Shown: positions 48,142 through 56,794 of the stretch, piece by piece
Layout: each line of letters begins with the position of its first letter
How positions within the stretch are numbered: the stretch's first letter is position 1
Source: Pseudoalteromonas shioyasakiensis
Lineage (GTDB): Bacteria > Pseudomonadota > Gammaproteobacteria > Enterobacterales > Alteromonadaceae
Assembly (NCBI RefSeq): GCF_019134595.1
Contig: NZ_CP077771.1
Coordinates: 835,441-899,440 of the forward strand
Direction: 5' to 3'
DNA: 64,000 nucleotides
The notes under the pieces: model-generated
The model's input: the letters and a program-made list of their open reading frames with translations, nothing else
Databases searched by the model: none
Told to the model about the DNA's origin: nothing
Made by a program: the position numbers and the translations under genes

Positions 48142-49678
48142 ATAAACTCCAACGTTTTGTTTGAATAGCGTCTACCGTAAAGCGAAGAACAGCCTCTAGA
48201 GGACGGTCTTCATCAAGCAGCGGAAAAAACTCGCTAATGTCTTGATACATACTTTGTACATCACTAGTTAAACTAGCAAATTCAAGCTCACCGCTATTAA
48301 TACGTAAACGTAGACCTTGAATACTCGCAAGCAAGGTACTTGCAACCACTTGTTCGGTTAGCTGTAAGATACGCAAACAATCTCGTGCAGCGATGGTTCC
48401 CATGCTCACTTTATCTTGGTTGTGACACTCGGTTGAACGAGAAAACACACTTGCTGGCATGGTCAGTTTTAATGCTTCAGCCGTGTATGCACTGGCGCCA
48501 ATTTGGACCGCTTTAAAACCATGGTTAATGTAACGACGCTCATCATTACTCGCCGATAGGTTAGAAGGTAAGCCATTGTTATAGCGCGTATCAACTAAGG
48601 ATGCGATTTGTCTATCGGCTAAGTCAGCTAAATTAGCAACAGCGGTTTTCATACTATCCATTACCATTGCAATATGACCGCCATAGAAGTGACCACCATG
48701 CAGTACGTGTTCACCTTCACCATCGATGATTGGATTATCATTTGCCGAATTTAGTTCATTTTCAATCATTTGTCTAAACCACGGCAAACTATCTTGCAGC
48801 ACACCAATCACATGCGGAGCACAGCGAATTGAATACCTATCTTGTAAGCGGTCAGCATTACGAGGGTGTTCTACATGGTTCAGATCACCACGGATCCATG
48901 CAGCTACTTGCTGTTGCCCTGGATGTGGCTTCACTGAAAACAAAATATCATCAAAGTGATGACTGTTGCCTTTTAATGCAAGGCTTGCAAGGGCTGTTAT
49001 ACGGCTGGTCAGTTTGGCTAAGTAATCTGCTCTATCATAAGCAAGGCATGCCAAAGCTGTCATCACGGCAGTGCCATTCATGACTGCCAGCCCTTCTTTT
49101 GGGCGTAGCTTTAATGGCTGTAAGCCAAGTTCTTGCATCACCTCTAGACTGTTTTTAATTTCGCCTTTGTAATACACATCGCGCTCGCCAACCATAGCAC
49201 CGGCTACATACGAAAGTGGCGTTAAATCACCACTGGCTCCCACTGACCCTTCTTGTGGGATCACCGGTACGATATTGTGATTTAAAAAGTCACGTAATAA
49301 ATTCAACATCTCCCAGCTAACGCCAGAATACCCTTGTGAAAGCGAGGTCAAACGAGTCGCTAAAATAGCGCGCCCTTGGACTTGATTAAACACATCACCA
49401 AGGCCACAACCATGAAAACGAGTAAGATGCAGTGGTAATTCATTGACTAAATCAAGTGGCACTTTTACGGTTACCGAGTCGCCATAACCTGTAGTTACGC
49501 CATATATCACGCCATCGTCTTCAAGCAACTTATCTAAAAACGCGACGGCGCTGTCTATTTTATTCGCAAATTGACGGTCTGATGTTAACGCTACAGCACC
49601 TTGCTCTAATGCAATATGAACAATATCTTCGATTGATAAACGCTGTTGGCCAAATACGGTAGTCGAGTGCTCTGACAC
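48134..49678 (-). CDS. aromatic amino-acid ammonia-lyase (HAL/PAL/TAL family) of the polyene operon
   Basis: 514 residues with the MIO-forming Ala-Ser-Gly in GSVGASGDLTPLSYVAGAMVG, the catalytic tyrosine in YGVTTGYGDSVTV, and NDNPIIDGEGEHVLHGGHFYGG. Family annotation tends to say histidine ammonia-lyase, but the selectivity pair is FH (in TRFHGCGLG) rather than SH of histidine enzymes or HL of tyrosine enzymes. In an aryl-polyene operon it most likely makes a cinnamate or coumarate starter from Phe or Tyr. The frame opens 63 codons earlier inside the acyltransferase gene; the GTG at 49678 has AAGGAG seven bases upstream and gives normal family length. Confidence 0.9.
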   Translation of the reverse strand: MSEHSTTVFGQQRLSIEDIVHIALEQGAVALTSDRQFANKIDSAVAFLDKLLEDDGVIYGVTTGYGDSVTVKVPLDLVNELPLHLTRFHGCGLGDVFNQVQGRAILATRLTSLSQGYSGVSWEMLNLLRDFLNHNIVPVIPQEGSVGASGDLTPLSYVAGAMVGERDVYYKGEIKNSLEVMQELGLQPLKLRPKEGLAVMNGTAVMTALACLAYDRADYLAKLTSRITALASLALKGNSHHFDDILFSVKPHPGQQQVAAWIRGDLNHVEHPRNADRLQDRYSIRCAPHVIGVLQDSLPWFRQMIENELNSANDNPIIDGEGEHVLHGGHFYGGHIAMVMDSMKTAVANLADLADRQIASLVDTRYNNGLPSNLSASNDERRYINHGFKAVQIGASAYTAEALKLTMPASVFSRSTECHNQDKVSMGTIAARDCLRILQLTEQVVASTLLASIQGLRLRINSGELEFASLTSDVQSMYQDISEFFPLLDEDRPLEAVLRFTVDAIQTKRWSLYA

Positions 49679-49679
49679 C

Positions 49680-50648
49680 TTAGTTCTCCTTGTTTTGGCT
49701 ACGAGACACTTGCTCGTCATTTTGCCAAAAATCATAAAAATTAAACCATTGATACGGATAGGCCGCAGCATAAAAACTGAGCCTTTGCGCATAATCGCTA
49801 ACAATTTGTTGTAATGTTTGTTGCCTCGTTTTACGGGGTAAAACGAGCTTGTCGGCGTATTTTTCAAAAATCACGCGGTAACATGTTTCGCCATTGGGCT
49901 TTTTATCTTTTAAACAAAACAGATGAAACACCGGGCAATCTAACAGCGCAGCTAAAATAAATGGCCCTTGTGAAAAAGGGGCTGGCTTACCTAAAAAGTC
50001 AGCTTCGATAACTCTTCCTGCAGTGGTGGTACTGGTTCTATCACCGACAATCACCACAATTTCACCCTGCTCGACTTTTTCTTTGAGCATAATTGCCATA
50101 TCTGGGCCAAGGTCGGTTACTTGAATAAGGTTTACTGCAACATCCGGATTAATACTTTTCAGTAATTTATTAAATTCAACAGCATGATGCGTAAACACCA
50201 ACACATTAATGGTTTTACTGTTTCGGTGTTGGCTAAGGGCCCTACATACCTCTAAATTGCCAAGGTGTGAGCCGATAAAAATTGCCCCTTGCTGTTGCTC
50301 ATCAAGTTGTTTAAACAGCGCTTCGTTGGTGTAAAGAATATTATGTTGCTGAATTCGTCCAAGCCATGCATCTATTTTGTCAAAAGCGCTGTCAGCGAAG
50401 CAGCGAAAATGACGAAAGCTATCGCGCCAAGTAACTGCTTTACTATTGCCATTCACCTTGCGCGCTTGGGTTAAGAATGCATGTGACGCTTGGCGGGCAG
50501 TTTTGCCTGTTAAAAACAAATAAAACACCACCGGAAACAACACCAACCACAAGCCTTTTCGACCAAATACGCGATAACACACAAGCAATATTTGCATGCC
50601 TAAGCGATTGCCACGTTCTTGCATTTTTGACCAGTGCTTTACAGCCAT
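49680..50648 (-). CDS. LpxL/MsbB-like acyltransferase (polyene operon)
   Basis: 322 residues of the lipid A lauroyl-acyltransferase family. The catalytic motif H-x4-E is in GAIFIGSHLGNLEVCRAL, and VIVGDRTSTTTAGRVIEADFLGKPAPFSQGPFILA is the family's second block. One or two hydrophobic helices at the N-terminus place it at the inner membrane. It may transfer the aryl-polyene acyl group to a lipid or glycan. In E. coli's cluster, a glycosyltransferase and acyltransferase are one protein; here they are two genes in TAATG contact. Confidence 0.88.
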   Translation of the reverse strand: MAVKHWSKMQERGNRLGMQILLVCYRVFGRKGLWLVLFPVVFYLFLTGKTARQASHAFLTQARKVNGNSKAVTWRDSFRHFRCFADSAFDKIDAWLGRIQQHNILYTNEALFKQLDEQQQGAIFIGSHLGNLEVCRALSQHRNSKTINVLVFTHHAVEFNKLLKSINPDVAVNLIQVTDLGPDMAIMLKEKVEQGEIVVIVGDRTSTTTAGRVIEADFLGKPAPFSQGPFILAALLDCPVFHLFCLKDKKPNGETCYRVIFEKYADKLVLPRKTRQQTLQQIVSDYAQRLSFYAAAYPYQWFNFYDFWQNDEQVSRSQNKEN

Positions 50649-51385
50649 TAGCCTACCACCTTACGCCAAAGTAGCTTAGGTGAGCGTAGCAACATGCCAA
50701 AGAATAAGCGCGTGTGCAGCCACGAAATTCCCACGTTATCGTGTAAGGCTCGAAAGTGAGATACGCCATTTTCAGGGTAAATGACCTGGGTTGGCAAAAA
50801 CGTGACTTTAACACCTTGCCAATAAAGCCTGACTAAAATTTCAATATCAAAGTCCATGCGCTTACCAAGCGATTGCTTAGCCATTAATTGTTCAACAGCG
50901 GCTAATGGGTAAACCCGAAAACCACACATTGAATCAACAATATCAAAGCTTAGCGTTTCTACCCAAACCCAAAAATGGGTGATGTAACGACTCAAATAAC
51001 GGTGCTTAGGCACGGAGCTATCATAAATTGGGCAACCACTGATCACCTTGTTAGGTGATGCATTACTCAGTTCAATCAACTTACTAATATCTGCTAACGA
51101 ATGCTGGCCGTCAGCATCAACCTGAATAGCATGGCTAAATCCTTGCTGGTAAGCAGCCATCAACCCTGTTTGAACTGCCCCACCCTTACCTTGATTTTGA
51201 GCATGGCTGATCAAGGTTAAAAAATCGTACTTAGCGTTAAGCTTTGCAAACACTTGCTTGGCATCAACGTCACTGCCATCATCGACCATGATTATCGGCA
51301 GCTGTAACTCTTTCAGCTCATCGAGTACTGCAGCGATAGCATGGGTGTGATTGTAATTAGGAATAACAATACAAAACTGGTTCAT
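50648..51385 (-). CDS. family 2 glycosyltransferase (polyene operon)
   Basis: 245 residues, GT-A fold: FCIVIPNYNHTHAIAAVL, IIMVDDGSDVDAKQVF, ISHAQNQGKGGAVQTGL and VDADGQHSLADI (DxD-type metal site). Similar to dolichol-phosphate-mannose-synthase-like enzymes. It probably sugars the lipid carrier or aryl head. It is start-coupled to the acyltransferase and follows the small dehydratase by three bases. Confidence 0.9.
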   Translation of the reverse strand: MNQFCIVIPNYNHTHAIAAVLDELKELQLPIIMVDDGSDVDAKQVFAKLNAKYDFLTLISHAQNQGKGGAVQTGLMAAYQQGFSHAIQVDADGQHSLADISKLIELSNASPNKVISGCPIYDSSVPKHRYLSRYITHFWVWVETLSFDIVDSMCGFRVYPLAAVEQLMAKQSLGKRMDFDIEILVRLYWQGVKVTFLPTQVIYPENGVSHFRALHDNVGISWLHTRLFFGMLLRSPKLLWRKVVG

Positions 51386-51388
51386 GGC

Positions 51389-51742
51389 TTAATCACAAAA
51401 TACAATTCGACCAGACGCATGCTGGCCTTTTTCTGATTGATAGCTAAACAAACATTTGCCTTTTGCATTGCGCTCAAGGGTTAGGTTTACCGTCATATCA
51501 GGGGTTGTTACTACCTGAAACTTTAACACTTCTAAATCTTGTACTAGTTTGCCAAAACCTAAAAATTGCTGAGCATATTTTACTGCCCAATCCAGCTGTA
51601 CTACGCCTGCTAAGATGGGTGCATCAGGAAAGTGCCCGCGAAAATAATCTAAATCAGTCGCAATGGTTAACGCTAAACTCACGCTAGTTTCTGTTTGTGA
51701 TAAAACGGCTACCTCTGGGCTCACGTTATTCAGGCTTGGCAA
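51389..51742 (-). CDS. FabZ-like 3-hydroxyacyl-ACP dehydratase (ApeI-like)
   Basis: 117 residues with the FabZ active-site block DYFRGHFPDAPILAGVVQLDWAVKYA (His of RGHFP, Asp near LDWAV). Second dehydratase of the operon. Start is a TTG at 51742 with GGAG seven bases upstream; the next candidate, a GTG at 51724, sits one base after the ligase stop without a ribosome site. The TTG gives a 17-base overlap with the ligase gene. Confidence 0.85.
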   Translation of the reverse strand: MPSLNNVSPEVAVLSQTETSVSLALTIATDLDYFRGHFPDAPILAGVVQLDWAVKYAQQFLGFGKLVQDLEVLKFQVVTTPDMTVNLTLERNAKGKCLFSYQSEKGQHASGRIVFCD

Positions 51743-53084
51743 AATACTGCTCCAATGTTTTTAAACTTAATTTAGCTTGGCTGTTAAAAGGAAGTGCATC
51801 GATATAGCGCCATTTACGTGGTAAGCAAATACGTTCAAAGCGGTTTGAGACGTGTGCTTGTAAAGCGCGGTTAATTGCCAATTTACCCTGTTGTTCAAGC
51901 TCTTTATTTGCCTCATCACTGAGTACAACCACCGCACCAATTTGCACCCGCTTGGCTGGAATAACCACCACTTTTGCTTCTTTTACCCAGTCATGGCTTT
52001 GCAGATAACTCTCAAGCTCATCTAGATTCAAACGTTTTTCTTCAATTTTTATCGTTCTGTCTATACGGCCCAACAGTTTAAATTGACCATTTTTATGAAT
52101 AAGTGCTCTATCATCTAAAGGGAAATTCGATTGCTCTAAAATCGCAGAATCGAGCATCAAACGCCCTTCATGATTCAACGATAAAAAGTTACCATTAAAC
52201 GGCTGCCATGGAACATCAACCGCCGCCTGTGTAACTTGTCGATAAGCAATACCGCCGGTTTCGGTACTACCAAATACTTGGGTAGCAGGGCGAGCTAACT
52301 GGTTAAATAATGTTTCGGCATGCTCATTATTGAGCGGTCCGCCAGAGGAAAATAACCATTTAATTTTGTCGCGTTCAGGAATTAACACATTATCAGCGCA
52401 TAAACGACCAAGTTGCGCAGGGCTTGAGACGAGCGCTGCATAACGAATATTTTTTAGTCTTTGCGCAATATGTTCAGGATACTGAATTTGTTCACTATCA
52501 ATTATATGGCCTTTCGCCAACGGCCAAAGTAAACGAAATAATAAGCCGTAAATATGCTGATGCGAAACAGTTGCTAAAAACGTAAATTGGCTGGGTAAGT
52601 CAAATGACATTGAAAGTACTGCAAGCTCTCGATTTAATACCCGCCACGGTTTCACAATCGGTTTAGATTGTCCTGATGAGCCTGACGTATAAAATATAAC
52701 AGCTGTGTTTGTTGGCCATTGTAAACGGTTAGTTTGCAATGGCGTGTGACCAAGGCTGTGCTCAAGGTTAGTAAATAGCACATCGTCATCGATATTGGTC
52801 GCATCGCCGGCAAAAAAAGCAGACTGAGCAAGCAATAAACTTAAGGTTTCGTGCTGACCATTAGGTGGCAAAATAACATTATGACCACTACACGCTAAGG
52901 CAAACAAGCGCACTGCAAATTGGTAAGTATCAGGATGGAATAATACCACATGGCTGCCAGCTTTAAGCGCTGTGAGCTTACTTTGATAAGCCGCAATATC
53001 AGCAAAAAACTGTGTTTGTGTTATTGGCTGCCCTGCAACAACAAATGCAGCGTCTGGGTGAAATTTCAGGTTACTCGCTACCAT
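51726..53084 (-). CDS. acyl-AMP ligase of the aryl-polyene operon (ApeH-like)
   Basis: 452 residues of the ANL family: P-loop-like VIFYTSGSSGQSKPIVK, FGSTETGGIAYRQV and the hinge DDRALIHKNGQFKLLGRIDRTIKIEEKRLN. The C-terminal lysine region ALPFNSQAKLSLKTL completes the enzyme. It should adenylate the aromatic starter acid and load it onto ACP or CoA. It is shorter than full acyl-CoA synthetases but within range for the polyene ligases. Overlaps the membrane-protein gene by 14 bases. Confidence 0.9.
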   Translation of the reverse strand: MVASNLKFHPDAAFVVAGQPITQTQFFADIAAYQSKLTALKAGSHVVLFHPDTYQFAVRLFALACSGHNVILPPNGQHETLSLLLAQSAFFAGDATNIDDDVLFTNLEHSLGHTPLQTNRLQWPTNTAVIFYTSGSSGQSKPIVKPWRVLNRELAVLSMSFDLPSQFTFLATVSHQHIYGLLFRLLWPLAKGHIIDSEQIQYPEHIAQRLKNIRYAALVSSPAQLGRLCADNVLIPERDKIKWLFSSGGPLNNEHAETLFNQLARPATQVFGSTETGGIAYRQVTQAAVDVPWQPFNGNFLSLNHEGRLMLDSAILEQSNFPLDDRALIHKNGQFKLLGRIDRTIKIEEKRLNLDELESYLQSHDWVKEAKVVVIPAKRVQIGAVVVLSDEANKELEQQGKLAINRALQAHVSNRFERICLPRKWRYIDALPFNSQAKLSLKTLEQYFAKPE

Positions 53085-53637
53085 TACTTTTAACCTTTTG
53101 TCTTATAAGCCATTCCACAAGGCCTAAGAGAGCTATCAGAATATAGGCTATTAATCCGTTGTACAGAGTCCATGTCTGTAACGAAGTAAATAGGCTAGTG
53201 TATAATGCAATACTGCCATTAATAATAAAAAACGCGCACCATACTTTAGTGACTTGGCGCGTGTAATTAACCCCTTTTTCATCAAGCTCCGGCTCTTTAA
53301 TTCGAGCAAAACTTTCAATGACTGTTGGGCCACTTTTCAGCGAATAAGCAAAGGTTACTGCCATTACTGTATTTATAATGACCGGGTAAAGTTTTAAGCC
53401 CAGATCACTGTTAAAAAACTGCGTTGTTGCTAAAGCGATAATAGCCAAAATAGAGGCAGGCTTTATCCATGGCATAGATGTGAGCAGCTTTTTGCTCAGC
53501 AAAAGCCTTAAGCCTAACAATACCATCAGTACCAAGCTCACTTGCCTCAATGAGATATGCTGTAATCCAAAATACACAATAAATGGGTATAAAGATAAGC
53601 ACACTAAGAGCAGTGTTGTGGTTATCGCTTTGAGCAT
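53071..53637 (-). CDS. COG4648-type integral membrane protein of polyene clusters
   Basis: 188 residues with about six hydrophobic helices (near 5-23, 30-47, 58-75, 82-99, 130-152, 157-178) and a charged loop RIKEPELDEKGVNYTRQVTKVWC. The family is found in aryl-polyene loci; its job is unknown but may be in lipid-side assembly at the inner membrane. It sits between the ACP genes and the ligase. Confidence 0.85.
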   Translation of the reverse strand: MLKAITTTLLLVCLSLYPFIVYFGLQHISLRQVSLVLMVLLGLRLLLSKKLLTSMPWIKPASILAIIALATTQFFNSDLGLKLYPVIINTVMAVTFAYSLKSGPTVIESFARIKEPELDEKGVNYTRQVTKVWCAFFIINGSIALYTSLFTSLQTWTLYNGLIAYILIALLGLVEWLIRQKVKSNGSE

Positions 53638-53645
53638 ACTATTGT

Positions 53646-53891
53646 TTACAAAACGAGTTTTTCTACTTCGTTTACAACATCTTGCACAGTTCGCACTTGT
53701 TTAAATGCATCTGGCTCAATTTTCTTGCCAGTGATTTCGCGTAGTTTTACAACTAAATCAACAGCATCAATGCTATCAAGATCTAGGTCTTGATACAGGT
53801 GCGCATCTAGGCTGATATCATCAGCATCGATCTCAAATTCATCTACTAAAATGCCCTGTAAAACGTTGTAAATGTCAGCAGCGGTTTTCAT
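53646..53891 (-). CDS. acyl carrier protein (aryl-polyene, second)
   Basis: 81 residues, acidic, with the phosphopantetheine serine in QDLDLDSIDAVDLVVKL. I place the start at the ATG 53891, with AGGA six bases upstream; the frame runs open further upstream, but that part overlaps the first ACP gene. Tandem with another ACP, as in other polyene clusters. Confidence 0.93.
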   Translation of the reverse strand: MKTAADIYNVLQGILVDEFEIDADDISLDAHLYQDLDLDSIDAVDLVVKLREITGKKIEPDAFKQVRTVQDVVNEVEKLVL

Positions 53892-53916
53892 GCTTATTCC
53901 TACTTCTAAGTCTGTA

Positions 53917-54174
53917 TTATGATTGGTTTTGGTTAATAAATTCTGCCAGTGCATCAACCGATGCAAAATGGGCTTTTGTCTGTTCTGAGTTTGCGTCAAT
54001 TTTAACGTTAAACTCTTTTTTAATGGCTAAGCCAAGCTCAAGCGCATCGATACTATCTAGGCCTAAACCATCAACAAACAAAGGTTGGTCATTTTCAATA
54101 TCATCTACGGTAATATCTTCAAGATCTAAGCTGCTAATGATTAATTGTTTTATTTTGTTCTTTAGTTCAGTCAT
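53917..54174 (-). CDS. acyl carrier protein (aryl-polyene, first)
   Basis: 85 residues, acidic, with the attachment serine in VDGLGLDSIDALELGLAI. The start overlaps the stop of the acyltransferase gene (ATGA). One of the two ACPs probably carries the starter and the other the growing chain, as in the E. coli system; the assignment is not readable here. Confidence 0.93.
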   Translation of the reverse strand: MTELKNKIKQLIISSLDLEDITVDDIENDQPLFVDGLGLDSIDALELGLAIKKEFNVKIDANSEQTKAHFASVDALAEFINQNQS

Positions 54175-54956
54175 AGGTGCCTGAGTTCCTCTGAAAAGTA
54201 ATGTTGCAAATCACGGGTTAATTGTCGCGCTTGCATGGCGGGTTGTTCATTATTAAATGTGTCGTTAAACGTAAATGGGTCAGTGGCAAAGCGCATCTCA
54301 AAATGTGCTTTTGTTGCGGCAACGCAATACCATGGTGTGCCTTTGGTCAAAGTACTGGGTCTCATACTAATCAGCACCGAGGCAATTGGGGCTTTACAAC
54401 GCGCAGCAATATTCGCAGCGCCACGCTTAAATTTTAACTGCTCACCTGGGGTTGTGCGGGTACCTTCAGGAAAGATAATCAAGTTATTTCCGGCAGCGAG
54501 TGATGCTTCACAATCATTCAGTAACTCTTGTGGATCTTCATTACTAATATAACCTGTGCCTTTAATTACACCGCGCATAAATGGATTTTTGAATAGGTGT
54601 GCTTTGACCACGCAGTCAGCATTTTTAATCACAGATATCAGCACCACAACATCAATTAATGAGGGGTGATTGGCAAGTACTAACTGCCCTTTAAGATCAT
54701 TAAATTTCTGTTTATCTTGCACAGAAAAATGGATAGCGCCGGTGTAATGCATTAAGGCAACAAAGAATTTAAAACTATAGTGAACCGTTAAACGGGCTTT
54801 TTGCTTACGTTTCGCTTGGCAAGGTTCAAATAAACGTTGTAAAGGCAAAACTATCAAGGTGAGTACAATACCGCCAAAACCAAATACAGCAAAACAAAAC
54901 CCAGTTGCCAGTACTCGCCAAATTTTATTCAACTTAGTGCAAACGTTAGTCGCCAT
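54171..54956 (-). CDS. PlsC-like 1-acylglycerol-phosphate-type acyltransferase (polyene operon)
   Basis: 261 residues with an N-terminal membrane segment and the PlsC motifs LVLANHPSLIDVVVLI (N-H-x4-D) and IIFPEGTRTTPGE. It may acylate a glycerol or lipid headgroup to which the polyene is attached. It overlaps the chain-length-factor-like gene by 11 bases. Confidence 0.9.
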   Translation of the reverse strand: MATNVCTKLNKIWRVLATGFCFAVFGFGGIVLTLIVLPLQRLFEPCQAKRKQKARLTVHYSFKFFVALMHYTGAIHFSVQDKQKFNDLKGQLVLANHPSLIDVVVLISVIKNADCVVKAHLFKNPFMRGVIKGTGYISNEDPQELLNDCEASLAAGNNLIIFPEGTRTTPGEQLKFKRGAANIAARCKAPIASVLISMRPSTLTKGTPWYCVAATKAHFEMRFATDPFTFNDTFNNEQPAMQARQLTRDLQHYFSEELRHL

Positions 54957-55656
54957 GGTACTGTAGCATCCAAGCTGATTGTTGATGTGAAAGCAGCGAT
55001 TGTGATCCTTTGCTTGTTAAAGCAGCTGCTAATTGCAAACTCAGTGGTAGACACGAGTCACTTTGAGTATGCTCTGATTCAGGAAGTTTTGTTAATTCAT
55101 AATACGGCTTACCGGTCTGCGCTTTTGATAATACGAACGATACACTATGAGCAATTTGTTGCTCGTCGCTAAATGGTAAGTACTCATCAGGTAATACACT
55201 TTCGGCATGGGCAATTAAAATTTGTTGCTCAACACCACTATGAACACGCGCAAAACCATCAATCATGGCAGAAATAATGCTGTCTTGGCCACCAGCGATA
55301 GCATTCATCGGGGCTTTATTTTTTGCAATAATTGAGAACAATCCGGTTGCAGCATTATGTACGCTCAAACCAAATGCGGTCGGAGAAAGAGGTTCTTGTT
55401 CAACAAGTGAATGCAATAGTTGCGATGTTTTTGGTAAGTCGCCATGACGCGATGAAAAATTAACAGCTAGCTGCTGATACTCACCTTGCGCTTGATGCAT
55501 AGTATGAAGCGCCATTTTCATAAACGGGCTTAAGCGGCGGCGCTGCATCGGTGCAACCCAGCTTAAATCAAGGTCAAGGAGATTGAGATGGCTTAATTCT
55601 GCTATTTGTTGCTCGGGTGCCACCCATAAACTCAAATTCTCAACAACAAATTTCAC
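54946..55656 (-). CDS. chain-length-factor-like beta-ketoacyl synthase partner (ApeC-like)
   Basis: 236 residues, about half a ketosynthase, with FGLSVHNAATGLFSIIA where the active-site cysteine should be, so it is not a catalyst by itself. This matches the short partner in aryl-polyene ketosynthase heterodimers. It is the first gene of the operon. Start is a GTG with a weak upstream site; the gap to dapA is 106 bases and holds the dapA terminator and probably the operon promoter. Confidence 0.88.
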   Translation of the reverse strand: MKFVVENLSLWVAPEQQIAELSHLNLLDLDLSWVAPMQRRRLSPFMKMALHTMHQAQGEYQQLAVNFSSRHGDLPKTSQLLHSLVEQEPLSPTAFGLSVHNAATGLFSIIAKNKAPMNAIAGGQDSIISAMIDGFARVHSGVEQQILIAHAESVLPDEYLPFSDEQQIAHSVSFVLSKAQTGKPYYELTKLPESEHTQSDSCLPLSLQLAAALTSKGSQSLLSHQQSAWMLQYHGD

Positions 55657-55724
55657 AAATATTATTCTTATAACGCCAAACGATTGCTAATTTTACCTAT
55701 TAGCTACAAAAAAGTAAAACAATG

Positions 55725-55752
55725 GTGCTTAATTACAGCCGCAATTAAGCAC
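55725..55752 (-). terminator. terminator downstream of dapA (hairpin 10 bp)
   Basis: GTGCTTAATT (55725-55734) and AATTAAGCAC (55743-55752) pair around ACAGCCGC. On the minus strand, ACTTTTTT follows a few bases later. It separates dapA from the polyene operon. Confidence 0.65.
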
Positions 55753-55762
55753 TCATTCATTT

Positions 55763-56677
55763 TTATCGTAAAATAACGTCTTTTTCGGTTAAAAGTTGTG
55801 CTTTTTCACCTACTATATCAGCAACATCAAGTTCGTTAATGTAACCTAAACCGATTTCTTGCTGCGCACTTGTTAGTGGCACATAAGGAAGGCGGAACAC
55901 AGGGTTTACCGCGCCAGTCATCATCAGTGCCGTATTGATTGCAATTGGATTAGGCTCGCAGAATAACCAGCCCATAAGTGGCTGTAGTTTTGAATTAAGT
56001 GCATCATTTTGCTCATCCATTAACTGACGGAATAAGCCTGGAATAATATTAGATGTAACCGAGATAACACCGTGGGCTTTATGAATATGCCTTGCATCAT
56101 GCGCTTCATCATCGTTACCTGACCAACAAGCAATACCTTGCTGTTCATAATGAGCAATACGCTCATTGCCACCGCACTCTTTTACACCGATAAAGTTTTC
56201 GTGCTTAGCGAGCGGCTCAATGATATCGGGTGTTAAGTCTTGGCCTGTACGACCTGCTACGTTGTAGATAAACGCAGGACCAATATCAAGTAAACGATTA
56301 AAGTGCTCTTTCACACCCGCCAGCGACGTACGCCCGTAATAAGGGTTAATTTGCAGTGCGGCATCCATACCGGTGGCAAAGCCATACTCGGTTGCTTTAA
56401 TCGCTTCGCGTGTATTGTTGCTACCTGTATTACCAACAATTAATAAACGGTCAGAGAATTTGCTAACACTGTGAGCAATTAGCATTAAATGTTCTTCCCA
56501 ATTCATTAATTGGCCTTCACCTGTGGTACCACCCACAATGATGCCATCAACACCAGCTGCAATTTGCTGTTCAACAAGGTCGTCATAACATGCAAGATCA
56601 ATTTCACCATTGGTTAAATAAGGTGTTTTTATAGCGGTGATCAAACTTGCTTGTTTAATTGTTTCTAGGTTGCGCAT
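55763..56677 (-). CDS. dapA: 4-hydroxy-tetrahydrodipicolinate synthase, plant-type
   Basis: 304 residues from the ATG at 56677 (the frame runs open further upstream into non-homologous sequence). DapA features: GGTTGEGQLMNWEEH (catalytic Thr pair), YNVAGRTGQDL (Tyr and Arg) and the Schiff-base lysine in FIGVKECGGNER. Several blocks, TGEGQLMNWEEHLMLIAH, CWSGNDDEAHDARH and LFCEPNPIAINTAL, PVFRLPYVPL, follow the plant chloroplast enzyme more than E. coli DapA. It starts lysine and diaminopimelate synthesis from pyruvate and aspartate semialdehyde. The lysine-site Trp of plant enzymes is present (NWEEH). Divergent from the DUF6058-like gene with a strong dyad between. Confidence 0.9.
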   Translation of the reverse strand: MRNLETIKQASLITAIKTPYLTNGEIDLACYDDLVEQQIAAGVDGIIVGGTTGEGQLMNWEEHLMLIAHSVSKFSDRLLIVGNTGSNNTREAIKATEYGFATGMDAALQINPYYGRTSLAGVKEHFNRLLDIGPAFIYNVAGRTGQDLTPDIIEPLAKHENFIGVKECGGNERIAHYEQQGIACWSGNDDEAHDARHIHKAHGVISVTSNIIPGLFRQLMDEQNDALNSKLQPLMGWLFCEPNPIAINTALMMTGAVNPVFRLPYVPLTSAQQEIGLGYINELDVADIVGEKAQLLTEKDVILR

Positions 56678-56794
56678 AACTTTTTTAATGTTTGGAAAAT
56701 TTGCGCTAGTTGTATCATAAACACGGGCATTTTCCGAGTAGTGTGCTGCAATAAATAAAAATACTTGAGAAAAAATCAAAGTTAAGCCAAAATC

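Noticed and set aside
48134..49678. Histidine catabolism gene hutH
   Set aside because: No hut genes are adjacent, the selectivity residues differ, and the gene is embedded in a pigment operon.
48134..49867. 577-codon frame for the ammonia-lyase starting inside the acyltransferase gene
   Set aside because: The first 63 codons overlap the acyltransferase in another frame and have no family resemblance; the GTG at 49678 has a strong ribosome site and gives normal length.
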